Assembly: GCA_902776945.1 (NCBI GenBank)
Contig: CACYSH010000007.1
Span: 1-39,417 of the forward strand
Direction of reading: 5' to 3'
Length of the DNA: 39,417 bases
DNA from: an uncultured Ruminococcus sp.
GTDB lineage: Bacteria > Bacillota > Clostridia > Oscillospirales > Ruminococcaceae
Under the pieces are notes generated by a model. The model saw nothing but the letters and a program-made list of their open reading frames with translations, was not told the origin of the DNA and did not search any database. Each line of letters opens with the position of its first letter. Position 1 is the first letter of the stretch. Both the position numbers and the translations under genes were made by a program. Below are positions 7,212-15,325 of the stretch, one piece after another.

Positions 7212-7284
7212 TGCCTCCGGACGGAATCGAACCATCGACACGGGGATTTTCAGTCCCCTGCTCTACCTACTGAGCTACAGAGGC
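7212..7284 (-). tRNA. tRNA-Phe (GAA)
   Basis: A 73-nt cloverleaf. The acceptor stem is GCCTCTG/CGGAGGC, the anticodon loop CTGAAAA and the discriminator A. CCA is not encoded. Confidence 0.95.
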
Positions 7285-7310
7285 AAATATCTGTAAAACA
7301 GATATTAAAA

Positions 7311-7384
7311 CGACCGGAATGAGGCTCGAACTCACGACCTCCAGCGTGACAGGCTGGCGTTCTAACCAACTGAACTACCCGGCC
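7311..7384 (-). tRNA. tRNA-Asp (GTC), intact copy
   Basis: A 74-nt cloverleaf with acceptor stem GGCCGGG/TCCGGTC, anticodon loop CTGTCAC and discriminator G. Its acceptor stem differs from that of the interrupted Asp gene, so the two are not a recent identical duplication. The D-arm and anticodon arm are nearly the same. Confidence 0.95.
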
Positions 7385-7418
7385 ATGCAGTAACAGACTA
7401 TTGCCTGCTCCCGCCCAA

Positions 7419-7491
7419 TGGAAGTTATAGGGATCGAACCTATGACCCTCTGCTTGTAAGGCAGATGCTCTCCCAGCTGAGCTAAACTTCC
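7419..7491 (-). tRNA. tRNA-Val (TAC)
   Basis: A 73-nt cloverleaf. The acceptor stem is GGAAGTT/AACTTCC, the anticodon loop CTTACAA and the discriminator A. It is the first gene of the tRNA transcript. Confidence 0.95.
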
Positions 7492-7555
7492 ATCGTACAA
7501 ATGGCTTTGTACTTTGTTTTTCTTTCGCTTTACTATCTCTTCAAGCGACTATTAT

Positions 7556-7584
7556 ATTATACACTAAGATGTTGGGTTTGTCAA
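7556..7584 (-). promoter_or_regulatory. Consensus sigma-A promoter of the tRNA operon
   Basis: TTGACA (7584-7579), 17-bp spacer, TATAAT (7561-7556), about 65 bp upstream of tRNA-Val. Confidence 0.85.
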
Positions 7585-7649
7585 CACTTTTTTTGAAATT
7601 TCTTTGGGTTTGTATACTTGCACAAATCGCAGGCTTGAACAGCGCTTGA

Positions 7650-8387
7650 TTATGACGGATGCTTGCAAAAATCGTCAAAATTGCCCCTTGAACCGTTAAA
7701 AACATTGAGGTCAATGTATTTTTCCTCGCCTTTGTAGCCTTCAAGAAGCCCTTTGCCCGAGTATTGCCAGAAGTTCCACGATGTTTCGTCCGACGGCTGC
7801 TGATACACATTCCGTATCCAAAGCCCGCAGCCGGGGAAGCGCTCCTTTATATAGAGCCTGTAAGCGTTGCCCGTCGCGTAAAAGACAGGCTTGACCCCGT
7901 AATGCTCCTCGAACATGGCGACCATTTTTTCAAGCTCGGGGACTACCTGCTCCGCGGGCTTGGGCGAGTGGCGGTAATCGCCGTAAAGCTCCACGTCGAT
8001 GACGGGCGGCAGCATTCCTTCAAAGCCTTCCGCCTGCGAGATGAAATTCTCCGCCTGCGCCGCGCCCGCGCTGTCAAAGCTGAAAAAGTGATACGCCCCG
8101 ATCCGCAGACCTGTCTGCCGCGCCTGCTCCCAGTTGTAGGCAAAGCATTCGTCGGCGTACTTGCTGCCTTCGGTCGCCTTGATGTACGCAAAATCCAGCC
8201 CGTCGGAAAGCGTCGCCCAGTCTATTTCGCCCTGATACGAGGAAACGTCAACGCCCCGCACGGGATATTTCTCCCGCGAGGGCGTGTTCAGCTTTATGAC
8301 TTCCTTATATACAAGGAACAGCGCCGCCGCCGCGAGAACGCCCAGCGTCCCGCAGACGGCAAGCACCTTTATCAGCCTTTTCTTCAT
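7650..8387 (-). CDS. Membrane-anchored GH25 lysozyme (muramidase)
   Basis: 245 residues. An N-terminal uncleaved signal anchor (about 5-30) is followed by one GH25 catalytic domain, with RGVDVSSYQGEIDW (first catalytic Asp), FAYIKATEG, RIGAYHFFSF, PPVIDVELYG (catalytic Asp/Glu) and SWNFWQYSG. These enzymes cleave the N-acetylmuramic acid to GlcNAc bond of peptidoglycan. No cell-wall binding repeats are present, so it is probably a housekeeping wall-remodelling enzyme acting from the membrane. Its start overlaps the end of hslO by four bases, so the two are translated together. Confidence 0.9.
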   Translation of the reverse strand: MKKRLIKVLAVCGTLGVLAAAALFLVYKEVIKLNTPSREKYPVRGVDVSSYQGEIDWATLSDGLDFAYIKATEGSKYADECFAYNWEQARQTGLRIGAYHFFSFDSAGAAQAENFISQAEGFEGMLPPVIDVELYGDYRHSPKPAEQVVPELEKMVAMFEEHYGVKPVFYATGNAYRLYIKERFPGCGLWIRNVYQQPSDETSWNFWQYSGKGLLEGYKGEEKYIDLNVFNGSRGNFDDFCKHPS

Positions 8388-9280
8388 TCGTCACCTTCCC
8401 CGTTCGCCGCCGATTCCTTTATCAGCGCCTTTATCTCGTCCGATGTAAAGCGATAAACCTTGTCACAGAAATTGCACTTTACCTCCGTAACCTCGTCGCG
8501 GGCGAGGTCTTCAAGGTCGTCCCTGCCGAGTGAAATGAGCATACGCTCGGTGCGCTCGCGGGAGCAGTCGCAGACGTAGTTCACCTCGAAATCGTCAAGC
8601 ACATCGGGGTCAAGACCTGCGAGCGGCAGCTTTGCCAGCTCCTCCGCCGTCATGCCGTTTTCGAGCAAGTCCGTAACAGATGTAATGCCCTTCATGTTCT
8701 CCTCGATGCGGCTGATGACCTCTTCGGGCGCGAAGGGGAGTACCTGCAAGAGGAATCCGCCCGCGCATTTAACGGTGCGGTCGGGTCTCAGAAGCACCCC
8801 GAGAGCGCACGCGCCGGGGGTCTGTTCGCTTTCGGCGAGATACTGTGTGATGTCCTCGGCGATCTCGCCCGAAACGAGCGGTATCTGCCCCGAGTACGGC
8901 TCCTTCAAGCCCATGTCCTTGATAACGGTGATAGTGCCGTCCCTGCCGACCGCGCCGCCCACATCGAGCTTGCCGGGGTACTTCGGGGGGATCTCAACGT
9001 CCGTGTGCGACATATAAGCCTTTACGTTGCCGTAGCTGTCGGAAACGGCGATCATCGTGCCGATAGGCCCGCCGCCGTCGATGCGCACGGTAAGTGTGTC
9101 GTCACGGTTTTTCAGCCCGAAGCCCATAAGCGACGTGCCGAGCGCCAGCCGCCCCAGCGCCGCCGTGCAGACCTTTGAGGAATGGTTTATCTCCTCGATA
9201 CGCGCCGCGATGTCGGTGCCGTCAATGGCACTGCACACCACGGAAGCGTCCTTTGTGATAACTCTTACTATTCTGCCCAT
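8384..9280 (-). CDS. hslO: Redox-regulated chaperone Hsp33
   Basis: 298 residues from the ATG at 9280, which has GGAG eight bases upstream; ATGs 6 and 18 bases earlier are in frame but badly placed. The core shows ALGRLALGTSLMG and VGGAVGRDGTITVIKDMG. The C-terminal redox switch has the zinc cysteines CDC and CNFC about 30 residues apart. In Hsp33 these bind zinc in the reduced state; oxidation releases it and activates the holdase. It shares an overlap with the lysozyme gene. Confidence 0.94.
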   Translation of the reverse strand: MGRIVRVITKDASVVCSAIDGTDIAARIEEINHSSKVCTAALGRLALGTSLMGFGLKNRDDTLTVRIDGGGPIGTMIAVSDSYGNVKAYMSHTDVEIPPKYPGKLDVGGAVGRDGTITVIKDMGLKEPYSGQIPLVSGEIAEDITQYLAESEQTPGACALGVLLRPDRTVKCAGGFLLQVLPFAPEEVISRIEENMKGITSVTDLLENGMTAEELAKLPLAGLDPDVLDDFEVNYVCDCSRERTERMLISLGRDDLEDLARDEVTEVKCNFCDKVYRFTSDEIKALIKESAANGEGDE

Positions 9281-9314
9281 TTGCATTTCTCCAAACAATT
9301 ACATATACATATAA

Positions 9315-9462
9315 AGTGAATAGTGTATAGTGAATAGTGAATAGCTGCGGTGTCCGCTTCGCGGACGAATTTATATTAAAATATGCGCCGAAGGCGCTCC
9401 TTAACTATTCAATATTCACTATTAACTATTAACTTTTTTGCATTAACTATTAACTTTTTTGC
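9315..9462 (-). repeat. Palindromic repeat element and 21-bp tandem repeat
   Basis: Iterated GTGAATA-type motifs on the left (about 9315-9344) are mirrored by TATTCACTATTAACTATT-type motifs on the right (about 9400-9432). Between them are a perfect hairpin GTCCGC-TTC-GCGGAC (9352-9366) and a second one, GCGCC-GAA-GGCGC. A perfect 21-bp direct repeat follows (9421-9441 and 9442-9462). The last copy supplies the final codons of the methyltransferase gene. Confidence 0.7.
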
Positions 9463-10192
9463 AGACGTACACCGCCCGTTCGCTTGTTTCCGTTGTTGGT
9501 TCGTCGGTGTAGTTGTCGTAAACGGCAAGAAGTTTCAGACCCGCCTTTTCAAGCAGGTTCGCTATCTCGTCATGCGGAAGATATATCTCGCGGAAATCCT
9601 CCGAACAGCGCTCGTATGTGCCGCCGTTTTCCTCGAAAATATCAAGGAATATCCGCACCGAACTGTCGGCGGGGTCGTACTCGTTCTGCCAGCCGCAGTA
9701 AAGCCCGTCAAGGCTGTAAATGAAAGCATTGTCGGCGAGAACGTCGCGGTGCTTGTGGAGCGTGTTCACATCGAAGATGAAAAGCCCGTCGGGGTCGCAG
9801 AAAAGCGACACGCGCTCAAAAGCCCGCAGAACGTCCGCCGCGCTTTCAAGATGATTTATCCCGTCGAGCGTACACACGGTAACGTCTATCGTGCCGAACA
9901 TATCGAGCGAACGCATATCCTGCCGCAGATACTGTATCGGCAAGCCGCTGTCGAATTTCTTGTCAAGAGCGCAGTTGAGCATTTCCTCCGAGCTGTCAAC
10001 GCCGATAACGTCAAAGCCCAGCCGCGCCAGCTCCTCCGAGAGCGAACCCGTCCCGCAGGCGAGGTCGAGGAGTATGCCCCTTTTCCCGCCGAAACGCTCG
10101 GTGTATTTCGCGATCTGCCGCGCTATTTCCGCATACGGCACGTTTTCGGTAAGGCGGTCGTAGACCCGCGCAAATCCGCCGTAGCCGCCCAA
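9443..10192 (-). CDS. Class I SAM-dependent methyltransferase, YqeM-like
   Basis: 249 residues. The N-terminus GGFARVYDRLTENVPY and motif I LLDLACGTGSLSEEL, followed by VIGVDSSEEML and the motif IV region TVCTLDGINHL, fit small-molecule/RNA-type class I methyltransferases of the YqeM group; the substrate is unknown. It begins with TTG directly after the yerC stop, with GAAGGGCGG as ribosome site. The C-terminal KKVNS lies in a 21-bp tandem repeat, so the original 3' end may have been changed. Confidence 0.8.
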   Translation of the reverse strand: MGGYGGFARVYDRLTENVPYAEIARQIAKYTERFGGKRGILLDLACGTGSLSEELARLGFDVIGVDSSEEMLNCALDKKFDSGLPIQYLRQDMRSLDMFGTIDVTVCTLDGINHLESAADVLRAFERVSLFCDPDGLFIFDVNTLHKHRDVLADNAFIYSLDGLYCGWQNEYDPADSSVRIFLDIFEENGGTYERCSEDFREIYLPHDEIANLLEKAGLKLLAVYDNYTDEPTTETSERAVYVCKKVNS

Positions 10193-10498
10193 TTATTTGC
10201 CGCCCTTCTTTATTTTAAGGCGCTCGAAAACGATGCTGTACCCGCCCGCACCGTCGTAAGCGAGCGAACGGTTCACGCGGCTTATGGTCGCGGTCGAAGC
10301 GCCCGTTTCCTTGACAATATCGCTGTAAACGTGGTTTTCGGTCAGCAGCTTTGCGACCTGAAAACGCTGCGAGAGCGCTTTAAGCTCGGGCACGGTGCAG
10401 AGGTCTTTGAAAAACAAAGCGCATTCCTCGGGCGTTTCAAGGGTAAGGATAGCCTCGTAAAGCTGTTCGAGATTGGCGGTGTTTATCTTGTCATTCAT
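10193..10498 (-). CDS. yerC: YerC/YecD-type TrpR-like DNA-binding protein
   Basis: 101 residues from the ATG at 10498 (start MNDKINTANLEQLYEAI), which has AAGGA upstream. The helix-turn-helix region is LSQRFQVAKLLTENHVYSDI followed by TGASTATISRVNRSL, the signature of the TrpR-like YerC family, a small regulator with unsettled targets. It is in one operon with the methyltransferase (stop and start codons adjoin). A GCGGCA-GAAA-TGCCGC hairpin (10521-10536) sits just upstream. An 8-bp inverted repeat, GTGCTAAA-N12-TTTAGCAC (10555-10582), lies further upstream and could be an operator. Confidence 0.85.
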   Translation of the reverse strand: MNDKINTANLEQLYEAILTLETPEECALFFKDLCTVPELKALSQRFQVAKLLTENHVYSDIVKETGASTATISRVNRSLAYDGAGGYSIVFERLKIKKGGK

Positions 10499-10773
10499 AT
10501 TATATTCGTCCTTTCTTATGCGGCAGAAATGCCGCGTTTTTGTCAAGTGTTAAAGTGCTAAATCACAATGATATTTTAGCACATAAAAGGCGGAAAGTAA
10601 AGCATACGAAAGAAAAGTTCACTATTTATTAACAAAATATCGAACCGAGAAATATCGGTTATCATACGCTAATCTACAATATATTGTGGTTATCGGCTTT
10701 TATGCGCCGCAAGTTACACAAATTATACCGTGTTAGTTCAAAAAGAATTTACACGCAGTTGCGGGGTATACTA

Positions 10774-10802
10774 TTGACAATGAACGCCGATTGTGTTATC
10801 AT
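10774..10802 (+). promoter_or_regulatory. Predicted promoter of the pfl operon
   Basis: TTGACA (10774-10779), 17-bp spacer, TATCAT (10797-10802). The start near 10809 gives a leader of about 325 nt containing the dispersed repeat below. I looked for a Rex operator (TTGTTAA-N4-TTAACAA type) in 10560-10800 and found only a half-site at about 10628. Confidence 0.6.
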
Positions 10803-10885
10803 AATCATGTCAGTAGAAAGGATAAGATATATTATATTATAGTAAACGGCGGAATAAAAAAGCTAAAAAACCGCAAAGCAGGGGT

Positions 10886-11010
10886 AAACCAAAAGTCTTA
10901 CGAAGGGGTGGCACGAACAAGTTCGTGCAGCCGCCCTACATCGGGTTTTGTGCTGATACATATTGTAGGGGCGCATATTGCGCATCCGTGAACACCTGCA
11001 ATACCGCGAT
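10886..11010 (+). repeat. Dispersed repeat, modules B and A (copy 1)
   Basis: Module B (AACCAAAAGTCTTA, 10886-10911) is followed by a GCACGAA-CAAG-TTCGTGC hairpin and module A (10931-11010), recognisable by CATCGGGTTTTGTG, ACATATTGTAGGGGC and CCGTGAAC. Module A recurs at 18005-18085 (minus) and 20241-20320 (plus). Module B recurs at 13942, 14415 (minus) and 20032 (minus). This copy lies inside the predicted pfl leader; no gene is seen in 10803-11134. Confidence 0.8.
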
Positions 11011-11134
11011 CTTACAATGTTTTTTGAATAGTATTAGTGCGTATGCAGGCAAGCCCCCGCCCTGCAATAAATGTCGTTTTCTATAATTAATAGTGTTATA
11101 TAGTGTTTTGGCGATATGGAAAGGAATGATCGTT

Positions 11135-13285
11135 ATGTCAGACGTATTTTGCCCCGAATGGGAAGGCTTTACACCCGGCAGGTGGAGCGGCACATCGGTA
11201 AACGTCAGAGATTTCATCAAGAGGAATTACACCCCCTACGACGGCGATGAGAGCTTTCTTTCCCCGCCAAGCGAACGCACGAAAAAGCTGTGGGCGCAGG
11301 TGCTTGACCTTTTCGAGCAGGAACGCGCAAAGGGCGGCGTTCTCGATATGGACACGAAAATAATCTCTACCGTGACCTCGCACGGCGCGGGCTACATCGA
11401 CAAGGAGCTTGAACAGATAGTAGGCTTGCAGACCGACAAGCCGCTTAAAAGAGCGCTGATGCCCTTCGGCGGTATACGCATGGCGGTAGAAGCCTGCCGT
11501 CAGAACGGCTATGAGGTTGACCCCTCCGTTATCGAGATATTCACAAAATACAGAAAGACCCACAATCAGGGCGTTTTTGACGCATATACCCCCGAAATGA
11601 GAGCAGTGCGCCACGCGGGTATTATCACGGGTCTGCCCGACGCTTACGGCAGAGGGCGCATTATCGGCGACTACCGCCGCGTTGCGCTTTACGGCGTTGA
11701 CAGGCTTATTGCCGACAAGCAGGAGCAGATAGACACTTCGCTCGTGCGCATGACCTCGAAAAACATCAGGCTCCGCGAGGAGCTTGCCGAGCAGAAACGC
11801 GCTTTAGGCGAGCTTAAAGAGCTTGGCAAGATTTACGGCTTTGACATTTCCCGTCCCGCCGCCAACGCAAAAGAGGCTGTCCAGTGGCTGTATTTCGGCT
11901 ACCTTGCGGCGGTAAAGGAGCAGAACGGCGCGGCGATGTCGCTCGGGCGCACCTCGACTTTCCTTGATATATATATCCAGCGCGACCTCGCACGCGGTAT
12001 CCTCACCGAAGAGGGCGCACAGGAGCTTATCGACCACTTTATCATGAAGCTCCGCATGGTCAAGTTCGCCCGCACGCCCGAATACAATCAGCTTTTCTCG
12101 GGTGACCCCCAGTGGGTAACGGAGTCTATCGGCGGCGTTGCGATAGACGGCGAACACATGGTAACGAAAAACTCGTTCCGCTATCTGCACACGCTCGAAA
12201 ACCTGGGACCCGCCCCCGAGCCGAATCTTACCGTGCTCTGGTCGGTGAAGCTGCCGCAGGCTTTCAAGCGCTACTGTGCTAAAATATCCATACAGACATC
12301 TTCCGTTCAGTACGAGAACGACGACCTTATGCGGGCAGTCCACGGCGACGATTACGCCATTGCCTGCTGTGTTTCGTCAATGCGCGTCGGCAAGGAAATG
12401 CAGTTCTTCGGCGCGAGGGCGAACCTTGCAAAGTGCCTGCTTTATGCGATAAACGGCGGCGTTGATGAAAAGCTCGGCTTGCAGATAGGCCCCAAGTTCC
12501 GCCCGATAACCGACGAGGTGCTTGATTATGACACCGTAATGGAGCGCTACACCGATATGATGGAGTGGCTCGCGGGCATTTATGTCAACACGCTGAACGT
12601 TATCCATTATATGCACGATAAATATTGTTATGAGCGTGTACAGATGGCACTTCACGACAGGGACGTTAAGCGCTATTTCGCAACGGGTATCGCGGGGCTT
12701 TCGGTCGTTGCCGATTCGCTTTCGGCGATAAAGTACGCAAAAGTCCGTCCCGTGCGCCGTGACATCGAGATAAAGGACAAGTCGGGCAAGGTAGTTGACA
12801 TCGCCCGCGACGTTGTTACCGATTACGTTGTGGAGGGCGATTTCCCCAAGTACGGCAACAACGACGACCGCGTTGACCAGATCGCCGTTGATCTTGTGCG
12901 CACGTTCATGAACATGATACGCAAGCACCACACCTACCGCGACGGCGTACCCACCATGTCTATCCTGACGATAACCTCGAACGTCGTTTACGGCAAAAAG
13001 ACCGGCTCCACGCCCGACGGCAGAAAGATAGGCGTTCCGCTCGCACCGGGAGCCAACCCCATGCACGGCAGAGACAGCCACGGCGCGGCGGCTTCGCTGG
13101 CTTCGGTGGCAAAGCTGCCCTTCCGCCACGCGCAGGACGGCATTTCGAACACCTTCTCGATAATCCCCGACGCTTTAGGCAAGGACGACAGGATATTCAT
13201 GGGCGACCTTGACATAGCCTCTATCGCGCAGGCTATGCAGAACGGTGACGAAAGCGAAGGCATCAGCGAAGACAAAGGAGAATAA
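11135..13285 (+). CDS. pflB: Pyruvate formate-lyase, catalytic barrel only (lacks the glycyl-radical domain)
   Basis: 716 residues from the ATG at 11135 ([17 protein letters not shown]), with AAAGGA upstream; an earlier ATG at 11093 lacks a site. The whole alpha/beta barrel of pyruvate formate-lyase is present. The adjacent catalytic cysteines are C411-C412 in AIACCVSSM, and [10 protein letters not shown] and GANPMHGRD lie near the end. The enzyme converts pyruvate and CoA to acetyl-CoA and formate. The reading frame stops soon after [11 protein letters not shown], where standard PflB (about 740-760 residues) continues into the glycyl-radical domain. That domain is encoded two genes downstream. 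The split falls exactly at the domain border, and all three frames are clean, so it looks like a natural split rather than a frameshift. No activase gene is in the window. Confidence 0.92.
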   Translation: MSDVFCPEWEGFTPGRWSGTSVNVRDFIKRNYTPYDGDESFLSPPSERTKKLWAQVLDLFEQERAKGGVLDMDTKIISTVTSHGAGYIDKELEQIVGLQTDKPLKRALMPFGGIRMAVEACRQNGYEVDPSVIEIFTKYRKTHNQGVFDAYTPEMRAVRHAGIITGLPDAYGRGRIIGDYRRVALYGVDRLIADKQEQIDTSLVRMTSKNIRLREELAEQKRALGELKELGKIYGFDISRPAANAKEAVQWLYFGYLAAVKEQNGAAMSLGRTSTFLDIYIQRDLARGILTEEGAQELIDHFIMKLRMVKFARTPEYNQLFSGDPQWVTESIGGVAIDGEHMVTKNSFRYLHTLENLGPAPEPNLTVLWSVKLPQAFKRYCAKISIQTSSVQYENDDLMRAVHGDDYAIACCVSSMRVGKEMQFFGARANLAKCLLYAINGGVDEKLGLQIGPKFRPITDEVLDYDTVMERYTDMMEWLAGIYVNTLNVIHYMHDKYCYERVQMALHDRDVKRYFATGIAGLSVVADSLSAIKYAKVRPVRRDIEIKDKSGKVVDIARDVVTDYVVEGDFPKYGNNDDRVDQIAVDLVRTFMNMIRKHHTYRDGVPTMSILTITSNVVYGKKTGSTPDGRKIGVPLAPGANPMHGRDSHGAAASLASVAKLPFRHAQDGISNTFSIIPDALGKDDRIFMGDLDIASIAQAMQNGDESEGISEDKGE

Positions 13286-13287
13286 TT

Positions 13288-13620
13288 ATGGGATTTATTC
13301 TTAAAGACGACAACTCGAACGGTGAGCCGGAAGACCTTGCCGCAATGATAGACAGGCTTTTCCAGCAGGGCGGCGGACATCTCGTCATCAACATGGACGA
13401 GCTTAACGAGAATGTGCGTTTTACTACGGCGCGGGGCGACTGCGCGGAGGTTGGCGCGTGCGCCCAGCCGACCGAGTTCATTAATGAGGACGACGAGAAC
13501 GATCTTCCGCTTGACGGCGATTTTTACGAGGACGACGAGTACGACCCCGCCGACGACGAGGACGGCTTTGACGGCGATTACGAGGACGATGAGTACAACG
13601 AGGACGAGGAAGACGATTAA
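13288..13620 (+). CDS. Acidic 110-residue protein with a partial glycyl-radical-domain-like N-terminus
   Basis: It starts two bases after the pflB stop with a ribosome site in AAAGGAGAATAATT. Residues 15-43 (EDLAAMIDRLFQQGGGHLVI...) align by eye with residues 9-37 of the downstream glycyl-radical protein ([20 protein letters not shown]...), sharing L, D, GG, HL and N. The part that would carry the radical glycine is missing. Instead there is a middle segment with two cysteines (C52, C58) and a tail (66-110) that is almost entirely Asp and Glu. Its position between the two halves of one enzyme suggests a role in assembly or inhibition, but that is inference. No known family is recognised. Confidence 0.8.
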   Translation: MGFILKDDNSNGEPEDLAAMIDRLFQQGGGHLVINMDELNENVRFTTARGDCAEVGACAQPTEFINEDDENDLPLDGDFYEDDEYDPADDEDGFDGDYEDDEYNEDEEDD

Positions 13621-13638
13621 CGAAAGGACTGGTGTTCA

Positions 13639-13881
13639 ATGAAAGCGGCAAACGATCAGATAGACAACCTTGTCAGCCTGCTTGACGGCTATGTTGAAAA
13701 AGGCGGGCATCATCTCAATGTGAACGTGTTTAACCGGGAAACGCTTCTTGACGCGCAGGCGCATCCGGAGAAATATCCGCAGCTGACGGTGCGTGTTTCG
13801 GGTTATGCGGTGAATTTCGTCAAGCTGACAAAAGAGCAGCAGGACGACGTTATCTCGCGTACATTCCACGAATCTATATAA
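13639..13881 (+). CDS. grcA: Stand-alone glycyl-radical domain of pyruvate formate-lyase (GrcA-like)
   Basis: 80 residues equal to the C-terminus of a normal Pfl[26 protein letters not shown], then RVSGYAVNF with radical-bearing Gly55, and [17 protein letters not shown]. In E. coli the related GrcA (YfiD) rescues oxygen-cleaved PflB. Here the main enzyme lacks this domain altogether, so this protein must supply it unless another full-length pfl exists elsewhere. The ribosome site AAAGGA precedes the ATG. It is the last gene of the operon, followed by a strong terminator. Confidence 0.92.
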   Translation: MKAANDQIDNLVSLLDGYVEKGGHHLNVNVFNRETLLDAQAHPEKYPQLTVRVSGYAVNFVKLTKEQQDDVISRTFHESI

Positions 13882-13887
13882 AAACAG

Positions 13888-13923
13888 CCCCCGCAGGGTA
13901 AACGCCTTGCGGGGGATTTTGTT
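13888..13923 (+). terminator. Intrinsic terminator of the pfl operon
   Basis: CCCCCGCAGG and CCTTGCGGGGG form a strong stem (one bulged T) followed by ATTTTGTT, seven bases after the grcA-like stop. Confidence 0.88.
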
Positions 13924-13941
13924 GCAGAAACATCATAGTAA

Positions 13942-14415
13942 GCAAAACCAAAAGTCTTAGGAAAGGGGTGTGGGGGACAACCCTTCTTCAGAAGGGTTTC
14001 CCCCACAAAAGCCGACCGCATTCACAAACTAACGGTAAAGAGAAGCCATTAAGTCTAAAATTAAAATCGGCAATTTTAAGAAATACTAACAAAAATAAGC
14101 AATTTGATAAATCAGCAAAACGTGGCGGAAACTAACGAATTGCCGATTTTAATTTGCGAAAGAGCGCAGCGATTTTCGCAAATAGAATTTCCCCGCCGTC
14201 GGAAATATTCAGAGCCTTCGCGCAATCGTTGTGCAAAAATCGGCAATTTCCTTTTTTACGCTCACTTTTGCTGAATTTAATGATTCTGCTTTTTTGTGGG
14301 CTTTTTTAGAAATTGCCGATTTTATTTTGGTTGGAAATGCTTCTTGCTATTTCTTATGAGACTTGTGAGATACGGATTGTGGGGGAAGACCCTTCCTAAG
14401 ACTTTTGGTTTTTCT
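13942..14415 (+). repeat. 474-bp non-coding element with inverted ends and four alternating internal motifs
   Basis: The left end (13942-13976, AAAACCAAAAGTCTTAGGAA then GGGTGTGGGGG) and the right end (14380-14415, its reverse complement with changes) are inverted copies of module B. Next to the left end is a long hairpin, GTGGGGGA...ACCCTTCT-TC-AGAAGGGT...TCCCCCAC. Inside, the motif AAAATCGGCAATTT occurs four times in alternating orientation (14063+, 14137-, 14235+, 14309-). A TTTGCGAAA/TTTTCGCAAA hairpin lies at 14154-14182. No gene is seen; it resembles a non-autonomous mobile or regulatory-RNA element. Confidence 0.7.
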
Positions 14416-14458
14416 CTGACCCGCAGTTGCTTTTGGTTTTGCCCTCACTTGCGGCTAT

Positions 14459-15301
14459 TTACTGTTTTACCATTTTCATGCTTATATCAAACGCCTTAAC
14501 CGAATGCGTAAGCGCTCCGAGCGAAATAATATCCACGCCCGTCTTCGCAATATCCGCAATGGTCTCCTCCGTGACATTGCCCGACGCTTCGAGCTTCGCC
14601 CGCCCCGCCGTTATCTCAACAGCTTTCGCCATATCCTCGCAGGACATATTGTCAAGCATGATTATCTCGCACCCGACCTCAAGCGCCTCTTTAAGCTCCT
14701 CAAGCGTGCCGACCTCAACTTCTATCTTCACCGTATGCCCCATTTTTTCGCGCAGAGCGTTCACCGCGCCCGTAATAGAGCCGTAAGCGTCAAGGTGCGT
14801 GTCTTTCAGCATAGCGCAGTCCGAAAGATTGTAGCGGTGATTCTTCCCGCCGCCGACCGTCACCGCGTATTTCTGAAAAATGCGCAGTCCCGGCAGAGTT
14901 TTCCTTGTGTCGCAGACAGAAGCCTTCGTACCTTCAACGAGCTTTACGCACTTGTTCGTCGCGGTGGCAATGCCCGAAAGGTGCTGCAAGATGTTCAGCG
15001 CCGTGCGTTCGCCTTTCAGCAGCGCCCGCGTGTGGGCGGTCATTCTCGCGATTATGTCGCCCTTTCTGACCTTTTCGCCGTCCTGGATATACACGTCAAA
15101 TGTCGCGGCGGGGTCGAGCAGCGTGAACACCCTCAGCGCCATTTCAATGCCGCAGAGTATTCCGTCCGCCTTTGCCACATACTGGGCGGTGTCGATCTTG
15201 TCCTCGTCAACAAGGTAATCGGTGGTAACGTCGATGTAGTTGATGTCCTCCGCAAGTGCGGCTTTTATCATGTCGTCTATCTGGAATTGCATTAATCTCA
15301 T
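14459..15301 (-). CDS. nadC: Nicotinate-nucleotide pyrophosphorylase (carboxylating), quinolinate phosphoribosyltransferase
   Basis: 280 residues, normal length. It contains LKGERTALNILQHLSGIAT, the phosphoribosyl-binding VCDTRKTLPGLR, GGGKNHRYNLSD, KIEVEV, IIMLDN, LEASGNV and SLGALTHS, the full NadC signature. It converts quinolinate and PRPP to nicotinate mononucleotide in de novo NAD synthesis. The start ATG at 15301 has GGAG about nine bases upstream. The partner nadB is 2.9 kb away across four unrelated genes. NadA is not in the window. Confidence 0.96.
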   Translation of the reverse strand: MRLMQFQIDDMIKAALAEDINYIDVTTDYLVDEDKIDTAQYVAKADGILCGIEMALRVFTLLDPAATFDVYIQDGEKVRKGDIIARMTAHTRALLKGERTALNILQHLSGIATATNKCVKLVEGTKASVCDTRKTLPGLRIFQKYAVTVGGGKNHRYNLSDCAMLKDTHLDAYGSITGAVNALREKMGHTVKIEVEVGTLEELKEALEVGCEIIMLDNMSCEDMAKAVEITAGRAKLEASGNVTEETIADIAKTGVDIISLGALTHSVKAFDISMKMVKQ

Positions 15302-15325
15302 TTGTTCATTCTCCGTTCTGTTAAA

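Noticed and set aside
9383-10561. A 392-codon plus-strand open frame
   Set aside because: It is the antisense shadow of the methyltransferase and yerC genes, with no domain and no ribosome site; the minus-strand products are clear.
10555-10582. Inverted repeat GTGCTAAA-N12-TTTAGCAC taken as a CIRCE/HrcA operator
   Set aside because: The half-sites are in the reverse order to CIRCE (TTAGCACTC-N9-GAGTGCTAA) and no heat-shock gene follows; kept only as a possible operator of yerC.
13942-14415. CRISPR-like array from the four TCGGCAATTT motifs
   Set aside because: Only four copies, alternating in orientation, unequal spacing, no cas genes; an inverted-repeat element instead.
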